Of a stretch of 64,000 bases of DNA, positions 15,642 to 26,777 are shown in pieces (within the stretch, counting starts at the first letter, position 1; every line of letters begins with the position of its first letter). Both the position numbers and the translations under genes were made by a program. Under the pieces are notes generated by a model. It was not told the origin of the DNA, did no database searches, and worked only from the letters and a program-made list of their open reading frames with translations. The stretch lies in contig CP126194.1 in NCBI GenBank assembly GCA_030272155.1, forward strand, positions 2,967,501 to 3,031,500. The letters run 5' to 3'. The DNA comes from Tetradesmus obliquus (lineage: Eukaryota > Chlorophyta > Chlorophyceae > Sphaeropleales > Scenedesmaceae).

Positions 15642-16526
15642 GCTGCAGCACGTGAACAACAATGATGTAATAGTATAACCTGCACTCTGTGTACTCATAT
15701 GCGTGTTGTTATCATACATTTGGTGTGGTATGGAACATTATACAATGTCAGCGTTGTGAGCTCCTGGGAGAGACGTGCCGAGAACCTTGTCCCATTGCCA
15801 TGATGTCTCTGTGCAGCTCGTCCACCTCGCTAATGCTACATCCTATTCAGGCATTGCACATGTTGGCGTTTGGTGATGTTGTATGCTTTTCCATCGTACA
15901 GCAGCCTGGACGCTTATGTCCTCCAGGCACACTTGTCCTGCATATGTGTGATCCCAATGTTTGACTTTTGGGCTTGCGGCACACCGCTGCAACAAAGAGT
16001 TGAGCCTGCTGCAAACTGCAGTGCTGGTGGTGGTGTAGTTTTCATATGTAATCAGACGGTGAAACTTCAGGTTTAGCAGCCTGTGTGCTACCATCTGTCT
16101 TGCACTCTGCTCTGCTGGTGGTCATATACTGCAGATGGCATTCCCTGTGTGCAGAGTCCCACCATAACTTACCGGCGGTTGCCTTGATGATCACATGCAC
16201 GGGCGATTAACGCATGACACACCAGTTGATAACTTTGCTTGTGCTTGACCAGCCATCAAGTTGATGCTCGGCCCTAAATCTCACGGAGAGTGCGTCTTGC
16301 TGAGCCCCATGACCGTCATGGCATGACGGCAAGCCCTAGTTACACACTCACGATGCCAGGGGTACATCCTCCGTTGTTAGAGTTGTTCAAGTTTGAAAAA
16401 TGAATGTAAAGCGTAAGACTGGTGTTTAAAGGGCCTTTCACAGCACTGGTAGTGCCATGTGTACTGTCTGTGCTTCTCGTGCAGTGCTACCGCCAAGCAG
16501 TGTATTCGAGCAATGAGAGCTCTAAC
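15642..16526. other. Oxidase 3' flank with TGTAA signal, and upstream region of next gene
   Basis: A TGTAA at 15666-15670, 25 bases after the oxidase stop, is a candidate poly(A) signal, and another lies near 16045. The remainder shows no convincing exon. Confidence 0.45.
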
Positions 16527-17689
16527 ATGGCAGCTCTCACACCTGCTGCGTTGTCGGGCAGTGTCGGACCGGCGGTGGCAGTGCGCAAAACTAGCGTGGC
16601 AGGCAGCACAATCAGTGGAGTTTCAGGGACCCGGAGGAACATTGCTGCTGAGTTCGAGTGAGACACAAGCAGCGAGAAGGGCATGCAACCGATTGATGTG
16701 CCAGTCTGGCAGCTCTTCGTCCGCGCTGTTGACTGCAAGCTGGCTACAAAAGTTGGTTCTAAGCACAGCAGCACTACTACAGCAGCTGCCTGTACAGTCT
16801 GCACGTGCCAGGCTTCAACTTGTGCTTTTCAGAACCCAGGACAATTCCTCTTTTATGTTGAAAACAACCAGCTTGATGTATCTATTGCTGCCCATCTGCT
16901 ACGGCTCTGCAGCTTCAACCTCGGCGCTGCAAAGACGAAAGTGCTGAAGGCAGTTGAGGAGTCGGTGCCAGCAGCGTTTGTGCACTTCTACCCGGGTCAA
17001 CTGTTTGACCGGCTGCTGCATGGCCTCATCCTGTACCTGTGTGCGCTGTTCCAGCATGAGGCGCTGGTGCGGTGCATGGAGCGCTCAAGGCAGCAGCATT
17101 TGGAAGGTGAGGCTGCTGCAGCATCTGCTGCTCAGCGGTTTTTATACCAGAACTGCAGCAATTGGATGTCTTCACAGCAGGGCCAGAGCAGCAAACACCG
17201 TCATGCACAACAGCTGGGCAGCTGCTGCATGCCTTCCTCAGCTGTATCGACTACCAGTCACTGACTGGTTCACTGGCAGTGAAGGAGCGGGAGCAGCAGC
17301 TGCAGCATCGAAACAGTACTCACTGCAGCTGCACAACATGGCTGTTCTCGTGCTTTCTCCATGTGTCCTGGCCTTGTGCCGCACATGTATTTGTGCATAT
17401 GCGCTGTTCATGCGCCAGGCTACAACCCTTACCTGGTGGCAGCTCGCCTGAAGGAGCTGGAGGATGAGGCTGCCAGCCAGCGCATGGCGCTGAGTCAGCC
17501 CTACTGCGAGGTCATCATGAAACACAGCAGCTACAAGAAGCCGCAGAAGGACAGGTGGGGGCACCAGCAGCAGCTGCAGCAGCAGACATAGCAACACACA
17601 GAAGCAGCAGCTTTGCACAGCAGCAATCGCGAGTATTGCACGCACCTGACTGCAGTGGTCCTGCAGGTGACGGAGTTCGACCAGCAGCA

Positions 17690-17734
<45 letters not shown>

Positions 17735-19887
17735 AGCATGGTGATGAGCAGCTAACGGAGCACATACGTCTGCCGTTCCCTGAAACATGTGCTGCACCTG
17801 CGCTGGGTTGCTTTGCGCAGGCGCTTCTTTGAGGCGCTGTACAGCAGCATGGCAGCAGTGCTTGATGAGGCATTTGAGCGCGTGGGCAAGCAGCAGGCGA
17901 TACACCAGGAGCTGGATAGGCTCTTCAGGTGGGCGGGGCACGGCATGCATGCGGCACATAGCTAGGCGGCTGCAGAGCCTAGTCCAGCGTAGTCAGGCTG
18001 TTGAATTGGGATGCTGTGGGTGGGGCCCTGGCTGGCTGCTTGCGGCACAGCAGGCTGCTGCAGCACCAGGGCCCACTGCAATGCAGGCATTACCACAGGC
18101 CCGGCGCTCCACTACTTTGGCAGCCTGTGTCAATGCAGTCGCAGCTGCATGGTGTCGTGTAGCAGCAACAGCAGCAGCAGCGGCCGGACAGCAATGTGTC
18201 GCTGACAACTGCTTGCTTTTTGCTGCAGGGGCCGGCACTTCAACATAGCTGCGCGCGTGAATAGGCCGCAGCGTAGCGTGGACAGCCTGACAGTCACGCA
18301 GATCTGGAGCCTGAAGAACGAGACAGACAACCGCTCACTGCACGCAAAGCTCATCAGCGGGCTGTATGAGAAGCCTGCAGCACTTGGGGTGCAGGCGAGT
18401 GGGCGTTGGATTACTATGTTTGAGATGGCTGTGTACAGTGTTGGAGGTGGCTAGGGCAGCTGACAGGCTAACAACCAGTGCGGGCATTCTGGGCATTCTG
18501 GCAAACTTCTTTTTTCGCGAAGCTTGTGTTGTGTTCAGTGTGGGTGGTGCTCAGCTGATTCTGCAAGTATTACAGCAGCTGTGTGCAGTCTCGAATGTGA
18601 CGCGCCATGATCAGTGCGCGTGTTGCTCCAGACGCAGTCAGGTGGCGCTGCCTGCTGTGGTGCTGCTGCGCTTGTGCATGATGTTGCAGGTGGCGTCGCA
18701 GAGCAACACTCCGCTGGTGTCTCAGGCTGTGTCCTCGCCCATGGTGGCGCGGGGGCTGCTGGCTGACAAGGCGGAGCGGGACGCGCTGGCGGCAGCACAG
18801 AGCAGCAGGGCGCCGCGCACAGCACCGCAGACAGGTGAGCAGCAACACCACACAGTGGAGCCCCAAAGCACTAAGCAAATGTGGTCTGCATGGGACATGG
18901 TGTGCTTCAAGTCTGCAAGTTGCGGGCTTGTGAATGCTGCTGAGCTGCGTGATAGCCTGCCTGACGACATGCCGCTGCTTGCCGACGCTTGCTGCAGGCC
19001 GCAGCGTGGGTGCTGTCAAGGCTGCCATGGCAGCGCATGGCATGGACCTGAGCGCTGTGGCCACACCAGCAGCACTGAAGCAGCTGCAGCCGACAGCTGG
19101 CACGCTCAATGCAGCAGGTGTGCGTGGGGCTGCATCTGATGGAACGGGCGTTGTCATGCAGGAAGGAAGGCTGTGCAGCAGCTCTGCGCAATAACATGTG
19201 GATGAACTCCGCAAGTCTGTGCTATGCTGCTTGGTTTCACCTTGTCATCTGACAGCACAAGTGGCAAAACACGCTGCTCGTGGCACAATCGCCATCTGCG
19301 CCTGCATACACCACTGCTGCTGCTGCCGCACTGGATATGCAGGCATCTTGACGCGCCAGGACGACTCCACCATAGCCGCCGCAGCAGCAGCGGCAGCAGC
19401 AGCAGCGCAGGCGCCAGGTGTGTCGGGCAGCAGCCCGCGGCAGCCGGCTGTGGGCAGTGGCACCGGCTCAGTGGTGGGCGCCAGCCCTGGCCCTCGCTCC
19501 TCAACCCTGAAGCCCTTCCAGAGCACAGTTGCATCGCTGCCTGAGGCTGCAGGCCTGCCGTATGACGAGAGCTACGCCTACCTCTGCCTCCTGAGAAGGT
19601 GAGCGTGCAGATGCATACCAGTCTTACATACACGCGGGTCCAGCGCTCCCTGTGCCTGCTCCGCGCAGCTGCTGTTAAATAATCGACCGTGCCGTTGTGT
19701 GTACATGTACACGTGCTGAGCGGCTTGCTCTTCTGCTTGCAGGTATGTGATATATGGCCCGCAGCTGGGCCTGGCGACAGCGCCGCCGGTGGCTGGCAGG
19801 AGCATGGCCAGCATGACAGGCGCAGCGCTGGCAGGGGCAGGCTTCCAGGACATGATGCTGGGCAGCAGCATGTCCGGCATGCTGTGA
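16527..19887 (+). CDS. Probable PPP1R36-like protein (protein phosphatase 1 regulatory subunit family)
   Basis: Exons 16527-16657, about 16769-17106, 17419-17554, 17821-17928, 18229-18388, 18690-18834, 18998-19117, 19343-19598 and 19743-19887 join in phase to about 512 residues; only the start of the second exon is uncertain. The core reads VHFYPGQLFDRLLHGLILYL, then LEDEAASQRMALSQPY, KKPQKDRRFFEALYSSM, DRLFRGRHFNIAARVN and PLVSQAVSSPMVA. The order FFE-x-LY, a conserved RLFR-x-x-x-FN block and a later SPLVS-like motif resembles PPP1R36, a testis/cilium protein with algal homologues. I inferred the family from remembered pattern, so the name is tentative. The C-terminal half is Ala/Ser/Gly-rich. 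Spliced introns contain CAG runs. Confidence 0.5.
17682..17732 (+). repeat. CAG microsatellite in intron
   Basis: Seventeen triplets, CAG with one CAA. It lies between the third and fourth exons of the PPP1R36-like gene. Including it as an exon in the required phase gives an immediate TGA, so it is judged intronic. Confidence 0.9.
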
Positions 19888-20010
19888 GGGGCCTGCTGCT
19901 TTTTTAGATATTTGCGCAGCTGCGGGGCTGGCGGCGGCGGATGTTGCGTGTGCAGCAGCTTGCTTGGAGACATGATGCTGGGAAGCAGTGTCTCCAGCCT
20001 GCTGTGAGGG
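19849..20010 (+). repeat. Duplicated C-terminal coding end, two 42-base copies 120 bases apart
   Basis: Copy 1 (19849-19890) encodes DMMLGSSMSGML and the stop of the PPP1R36-like gene. Copy 2 (19969-20010) encodes DMMLGSSVSSLL and another TGA. The 120-base offset keeps the same frame, and the frame between the first TGA and the second is open. Confidence 0.9.
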
Positions 20011-22428
20011 GGCAGGCTGCGCAGCTTGATGGTAGCGGTTGAGCTGCAGCTTGGCAGCTGATGGAGCTGCTGGCATGGTTTGGGCATGTGGTGATGTCAT
20101 GTTTGAGGATGGTGGCTTGGTGGTGTGGGCTGTCAGGGCGTGCCACGCCACAGTGTCTTCCACGGGTGCAACATTGGCGTGCGGTTTTTAGGGCTCTGAA
20201 GGACAAACACGTCAAAGACTTGACGGTGGGGAGGCCTTGGACCTTTCAGAGCACATGAATTTGTTGTGCAGCAGTTTGCACTCCCTGCCGCAGTGCACCT
20301 GGCGTGCGGGCCAGATTGCACAGCTAGCTGCACAGCTGGGCCTAGGTGCATGGCTTGTGAGAGCTCTTGATGACAGCATGATTTACTCCCTGAGCAAGCA
20401 GATCTCAGGTAGCTGCGTCGACATGCAACTTTTTATTTGATTATAAGGGCATCCCGCTGTTATCACCGTCAAAACGGCGGTCCCAGGGGACCATTTGTGT
20501 TCAGTAACTCCGTACACCTGGATGTCACTACCTGCTCACTACTACTCTGCTTCGCCTGGCACATAACGTCATCCCGTTCTGTCGTATGCTGTGTGCCTCT
20601 TGTTCACAACTCCAGTCGCAACCTGGGTCTGCTCACCATGGTCAGGACGCGACGTGTGTGGTAGAAGCTGTATCTCGCACGGATCTGCCTCCTCGCGAAT
20701 ACGAGAGCTTGAAGTCCACAGGGACTATCTTGCTATGCGTATGCTGCAGCACCTTTGCAGCAGCAGCAGCACCTGCATGAGCAGTGCAAAAGAGTCAGCA
20801 TCGCCAGGCAGCAGCTGCTGATGTAACCAGGCCCCTCCTGCCGGCGTTAGCAGCGACATCAGAATGTGTCCTGAGTCTCAGTTGCCGAACAGAGTTTTTT
20901 GACCGCTTCTATGGAACAGCAAAGATGGCCTGCACTGGTGGTGGGCAGGTGGTCGTTGCCCTGGCACCAGAACTCAAGAGCTTCAAGCCAAGCTTCACAG
21001 GAGTCGAATTCAGTGAAATCGATCCTCGGTGGGGGACTGCAGACAGAAGCTGCCTTGTGGTGCTGCTGGGGGATACACGCTGGCGCTTTAGGCTCAAAGT
21101 TGTCACTACCAGAAGTGGTAAACTATTGCACTCTTAGGGCATTTAGAGTGTATGACAGCGATTCGTACCTGCATGCAGTGGCAGTGGCATTGACAGTAGA
21201 CACTAAAGCGAGCCGATCTCAGAAACCCACAAATGTCAGGCCGCTGCAGAGGTCTGCAAAGTGCCCAGGCAGTGGCAGTGCTAGCAGCGACTTGAGTAGG
21301 CCGCTCCCGCAAGGCACGTTGTGCTGATGGACAGCGGATGTTGTGTCTTCAAGTACCCCTCATTGTGGTGCACTGTTGCACAGCAAAGGCAGTTATAGCT
21401 GTCGTTCTGCGTCCTTTGCTGCTATGGCTCATGTGGTAACATAATGAAGGTGCCGCTCCCTGTATGACTCCACAATTGTGTATGGGTGGCGTGTGTTGTT
21501 GGACAGGGCTCGGTGGATGTCTAAGTTCGTGCTTATACAGTGTCTACTGTCTGCGTCATCTGCTGTTAGTGCCAGGCCTGGCACCCTAGGGTGCAAAACA
21601 ACACGTCAACATGTGCCACCAGTGGCGCACTGCAATGCCCTGAGGAGGCGCAAAAGACACGTGAAGCCGTCAGCTGCTCATAGCCATTACAGATTCACGT
21701 TACATGTTGTGAGGTGGTTGGCAGCACAAGCAAACGCGCTGCGGCGTGAGAGCAGGTAGGATTAGTGCATGCCTGTGGCAGTGATGGGCGTGGTGCCCCT
21801 GCTGGCAGGCAGTGCCTGGTCAGCCTCTCTCTTGAAGCAAGCAAGCAAGCCTGGGGTAGGCTGCCTCTAAGATTGTTAAGTGCTGCATGGTTCGCCTGAC
21901 TGCAGCGTGTGACTAGCCAGCGGAATTTCGTCCCCCTTGGTAACAAAAAAAGTGCTGCATCATTCAACGAGTCAGGGGTTCTAAAGATGAGTTCTGCGGT
22001 GCGGTCGTTGGTCGACTACTTACACGGTAATCGCTGCATTCGATCAGCATTGATGTCAGCAACCTTAGGCAGGAGACTGCTCAAATGTACAAAGGCCTGC
22101 AGGTGCATCAGCTGCAGCTGTGCAGCTGCAGCTGATGCACCTGCAACTCGAACATGAACATGAACATGAACATGCACAGCTGCAGCTGATGCACCTGCAA
22201 CTCGAACACCTGGCACTAATGCTTCAAAGCTTTGCCGCACTGCCTGCTGCTACCGTGCTGCACACCGGTGTGGTACCATCAGCGCTGTTGGCTCCTGCCA
22301 GTTTCACCCTGCCTGCAGGCACTTACTCAGCACTCACAGAGCCGCTCACTCACTCTTCCAGCAGCCACACACTGTTCCAGTATCCAATCCTCACTCTTCC
22401 AGCAGCCTCACTCCTCTCGAGCCCCTTC
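19888..22428. other. Long intergenic stretch, mostly unexplained
   Basis: Separates the convergent PPP1R36-like and RAB3GAP2 genes. It includes the repeated C-terminal tail, a weakly coding-looking segment at 20784-21137 (plus; contains DPRWGTADRSC) without recognised domain, TTACA sites near 21687, 21702 and 22020 that could end minus-strand transcripts, and inverted and direct repeats at 22098-22208. Confidence 0.35.
22098..22145. repeat. Perfect 23-base inverted repeat with 2-base loop
   Basis: Arms 22098-22120 and 22123-22145 are exact reverse complements separated by TG. The right arm plus its flank recurs as a 32-base direct repeat (22123-22154 and 22177-22208), with GAACAT units in between. 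Confidence 0.95.
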
Positions 22429-22443
22429 TCACTCTTTCAGCAG
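22349..22443. repeat. Three copies of a 16-base motif at the 3' end of RAB3GAP2
   Basis: Copies at 22349-22364, 22390-22405 and 22428-22443. On the minus strand they read CTGCTGGAAGAGTGAG (AAAG in the last), which includes the LLKE-stop end of the RAB3GAP2 frame and a GTGAG donor-like string. Confidence 0.85.
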
Positions 22444-25137
22444 GCACTCCATTGCGTCCCACACCTCACCACTTTGCACATTCATCACCAGCGTGGTAGC
22501 CGAGCCACAGCATTTCTGCCACGCCTGCCAGGCAGGGCCATTTCCCCAGCCGCCACAAGGCAGCCCCACAGGCACAAGCAGGCATGGATATTGCACTGCC
22601 CTACTGGCCAGCCGCTGGCCAGATCGCGGCAGCCAGATCTCCAGGGTTTGGCGCTTTGGGGCAAAGAGCACGAGTAGTAGGCCCAGGCGTGCTGCTGGGT
22701 GGGAGGGTGGCGGCAGCAGCCAGCCACACTGCGCGTCACGGTAGCCCTGCAGTGCAGCAGCGAGTGCGGAGGTTTGACATGGATGGGGTTTCCAGGTTGG
22801 CGCCTTCCGCAAGAGACAAAGCAAAGCAGCCCACCTGAGACTAGCAGCAAGCAGCGGAAACAAGAAACCACATTGCAACATCACACACAACCGATATCAC
22901 AGCACAGAGAGTTAAACAGGGTAGATGCTGATGCTGCGCACCTTCCAGATGGCTCCATCCACCAGCAGCACGCGCCCCATATGTGACAATCACAGAGCCG
23001 CCTTGGCACATGCGCAAGTACAGCAGAACATGTATGACTAAAACGGAGCCGCGCACCTTCCAGATGCGCACGGCAGCCATGCTGGCTCCATCCACCAGCA
23101 ACACGCGCCCTAGGCTGTCTGGTGCCACCAGCAGAGTGCCTGCAGGCGCTGGCACCAGCCCCTCAAGCACCCTGTCATCGTCCCGCAGCTGCTTTGCTAG
23201 AATCATAGCCTCTGGCTTTGGCAGCTGCTGCAGGTCCTCAAAGGATACTACTGGCTGGGGTAGAGAGGTGAGGAGGGAGTGGGTGCTGCTGCTGGTGCTG
23301 CTGCTGCTGCTGTACCAGGTTGTTAGTGGCAGCTTCATTAGGGATTTCACGCCTGCAGGCAGGTAGGCAGGCAGCTTGCGGGTAAGTGCAAAGGTTTGGT
23401 CTTGTGCTGAAAGTACAAAAAAATGTCGTAAAACAGGCGTCGACATTGTGGTAAGCAAGTGCATTGCAACAATCAGTGCAGCACGTGAAAGGGAAAATGT
23501 ACAGCAAGCAACACTTTTGAGCGGTGCTGTGCTCCTCACCATGGTACATCATGGACGGCCCAAAGCCAGCTGCCTTGCTGGCTGCGCCAACAACGCCGCT
23601 GGTGAGGCTGCTGGCCATGCCTGCAGCAGCACAGCGGTCAGGCCACAGAGCAGCAGCCAAAGCATCAACACAGGTGGTCAAAGCAGCAGTAATCACTGGC
23701 TGATATGTGCGCCGGTGCACAAATGCTTGGGTAGAAACTTCTGGCTTGAGGTTAGAACTACTCCAGAGCACACTGAAACTAGCCTTTGAATCTCTGGGAC
23801 CGCAACATAAAGATGCAGCTGGCGTTTTAATCAGCTGACACGGACAGCTGCTAGGGCTGGCCGCCATTGTCCATGCAGTCACTTTGCGCTGGCCTTGCAC
23901 TCAGCAATGCTATGTGCGCTAGCTGCAGCAACAAGCCCCATGACAGCAATGCACAGAGTAACCAAACAGCAGGGACAGCGTGCCACCCACCTACGAGTGC
24001 TGCCAGTGTGCTCCTGCTGGGCCTCTCCTCAGCTTCAAAGGCAGCAAGGCAGGGCCCACGGCCCACTGCCAGCACAGGCGGCGCGCAGGGAAGCAGCGCA
24101 GGCAGGGTCAGCTTGTTGGCCTGCTGGTACATGTGCTACTGACAGGTTGCAGCTCAGTACCCAGAAAACAGCCCGACACAGCGGCAAAGAGAGCAAGATG
24201 CACCTGCATGTGAAGTCACAACAAAGGCACATGCGACAAGATAACCTTGCCGTAATATCTGGAACGCCCCGCACCTGTCACAATGCAAATCTTATGCTTC
24301 CCATGAGATCTGCTGCCGCCAGCATCGCCGCTGCTGCTGCTGGCCGCGCTTGACAGCAAGCTGTACAGATCAGGAGGCAGCAGGCCAAAGCTCAGCCCTG
24401 ATACACGAGGGCCTACTGTTGCTGGCAGCTCATAGCGCGTGTGAGGCAGCGGGGCGATGCCAGCAGCTGCAGCAGCGCCGCCACCCTGTGCCAGCTGCAG
24501 CATGCGGACCTGCAGAGATGCACACAGAAGGGTGGCGAACATATCTTGAGGCGGTGGCTTCACCCAAAAGCCGCTCCTTTGTAAGCTGTACAGCATGTTT
24601 AACAATGCCAGGAGGGGAAATTGGTTGCACATCCAAACATAAAACACCGAGATTTGTGCTGATGCGCTGCTCATGGATTTGCCATGCTGAGAGCAGGTGG
24701 CAAGTCAGCAAGGACACTCACTTATAACCACCTGCATCATCATCAGCAGCAGCCTTGCAGATGTGCTGCACCCACCTGTGACCTCAGGTCCAGCGTGTTG
24801 ATGCGCACCAGCGCATTGCTGTATGCCACACACACCTCCTCGCCAGCATCGCTGCTGCGCAGCCCTGTGGTGACAGCAACGCCAAGGAGTGACCAGCAAC
24901 AGGCGACAAGCAGGGACAGCAAAGTAGAGTAGCTGAGGGTACGCGTGTTGGTAGACACAGGACATGGCAATGCTGCCTTGCTGCTGTGCAGTTCCCGCAC
25001 AAGACAGGCTGCAGTTGGTATTTGAACATGCATGCCACTGCGCCTGCTCTGGCACCACTCGCAGTGCTGCTGCTGCATGAGCATGCAACCACTCAGCTGG
25101 TGCCTGCTGCTTCCACGGCTTCTGGCACAACTAGCAG

Positions 25138-25170
<33 letters not shown>

Positions 25171-26024
25171 ATGCTAGCATGCATACTTTGCTGTACCAAA
25201 CCTCCACTGCAGGGCCAGACCTCACCTGAGCAGTGTGGCCGCACCAATATGTCCAGCACAGGTGTCGCAGCAAAGCGCTGCTGAAACAGCAGCTGCCCCT
25301 CAGCACTATGAATCTGCAGGTGCCCATCTGCTGTGCCAGACAGCAGCACCGCAGGCTCCAGCAGTGCTTCTGCTGCCTCTAATGAACAGCGCGGCTGCTG
25401 CTGCCACTGCTGCTGGCTGCTGTGTACCTGCTGCTGCTGCTGCTGCTGCTGCTGTGAGGTGTGCGCTGCACCTTGCTGCGCCTGTTGTTGGTGTGGGCTA
25501 GCGCCAGGCTGCTGATATTGCTGCTGCTGCTGATTTGGTGATGGGCTGTTCCTTGCAGAGGAGACGGCCCTAGCAGGGCGCAGCTGAGCAAACCATGCCA
25601 AGGCAGTGAACTGGTGCTGAGCATGGTGAATTGAGCAGGCCTCTGCAATTGCTGCTGCTGCTTCAGCTGCTGCTTGTGCTGCTGTGCATGTGCTGTTGCC
25701 TGGCAGCAGCGGCATGACAGCTAGCACTGAGCCACGCGCCAGCGCCAGCAGTACACTGCATTGCATGGAAAGGGCCAGGCACAGCAGATGCTTGACACTG
25801 CCATGTACTGCTAGCGCTAGCCTTGGAGCAGAACATACGGACATCAAAACGTTATATGTTATAAGTAAAGTTTCATGTAGCAGCACACATGAACACTGGC
25901 TTGAAAGGGCTGGGTAAGCATACCCAGAGGGGTGTGCAGCAACTGCCAGTGGGATGGTGGATCCATTCAGCCAAGCATCGAGCCCTAGCGCCAGGCCAGC
26001 TCCTTGCTCCAAAGGCAGCCTCAT
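22429..26024 (-). CDS. RAB3GAP2: Rab3 GTPase-activating protein non-catalytic subunit (N-terminal domain protein)
   Basis: Minus-strand exons: 25226-26024 (may hold one more intron near 25815-25920), 24776-24864, 24275-24509, about 23996-24118, about 23540-23620, 23057-23406 and 22429-22746. Landmarks match the Rab3GAP regulatory N-terminal domain: LLSGTADGHLQIHS, EEVCVAYSNALVRI, SRSTLAALVGG, SSLTSGVVGAASKAAGFG, PDSLGRVLLVDG, RIWK directly joined to GYRDAQCGW, then LEIWLPRSGQRLA and ATTLVMNVQSGEVWD. With a Rab3GAP1 partner, this subunit acts on Rab GTPases (Rab3, Rab18) at the ER and in autophagy. The frame ends soon after the domain, so the protein is about half the animal length, unless the GTGAG overlapping the stop is used as a splice donor. 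It carries polyQ near 25430. The start ATG at 26024 is the first available but not proven. Confidence 0.82.
22936..23110 (-). repeat. Duplicated exon 3' end with splice donor in RAB3GAP2
   Basis: The last 60 bases around the exon end at 23057 (23051-23110) recur at 22936-22977 with an 18-base deletion. Both copies keep the WK codons followed by a GTGCGC donor on the minus strand. The second copy sits in the intron. Confidence 0.88.
25140..25169 (-). repeat. CTG run (CAG on coding strand) in RAB3GAP2 intron
   Basis: Ten uninterrupted triplets just downstream of the first exon end. A second run at about 25428-25454 lies inside the coding sequence and encodes polyglutamine. Confidence 0.9.
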
Positions 26025-26777
26025 GATACAACAGTACGTTCACGCTCTGTGGAGAAAGTACTCCTTGAGGCCAGGTCAGCAAGGGTGAGAGCAGTACTGC
26101 ATTCGATCGTATTCACAAGTACGCAGCGAAGCGGTGTGCGATCGGTGTCTAACGTATAGCTAGTGTAACTATTTATTTGATTTGCAGCGCAACCGCGACA
26201 GCAGCATGACATCAGGGCCGTGATTTCAGGGTGTTGCTGCTGTTACTTCTTGTGGGTGCCAAGCCTGACTTAGCCAGCAGCAGGATGCATCAATTAGACC
26301 TTGTCGTTCACATAAGCACATTGCAGATTGCTACTCGGACCTGTCGTGCCTAGATTGTCTGTCGGACCGGCAGACTCACCGGCACCGGCCTCTAGAGCAG
26401 TCTGCCTGGTGATTGTCTACTATACATTCTGATTGGATTAAGGAGTCAACAACTGGTTTTATAAACCATTGCATCATTGACCGGACCGTCTGCATCATCT
26501 GCTGCCGGTAGGTTGGTTGAGCAGGCAAGTGCCAACCACCTGCAGCTTCTGCATGCCTGGTATCCAGCTCCAAACGCAGCAAAACCGTCCAGCATTGGGC
26601 TTACCCTACTAGCTGTGCGCTAACTTGGCCATGCATCGGTTGGGCAATCAGTGAATGTTGGTGTAACCTGTGCTACCTGCTGCTGCTCACCTGCTCCGAC
26701 CCATACGCCAACCGCCTCAGGTGACTGACTCCACAGACACCACCCAGCCACAGCAGCAGTACATCAACAGCACAGCC
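26025..26777. promoter_or_regulatory. Shared upstream region of RAB3GAP2 and the ankyrin-type gene
   Basis: Divergent genes flank this segment, so it should contain both promoters and 5' UTRs. AT-rich strings occur near 26165-26180 and 26455-26462. No specific motif was recognised. Confidence 0.45.

Noticed and set aside
17660..17742. A polyQ exon in the PPP1R36-like gene
   Set aside because: It has an acceptor-like CAG, but entering it in the required phase gives an immediate TGA. Skipping it joins the flanking exons in phase.
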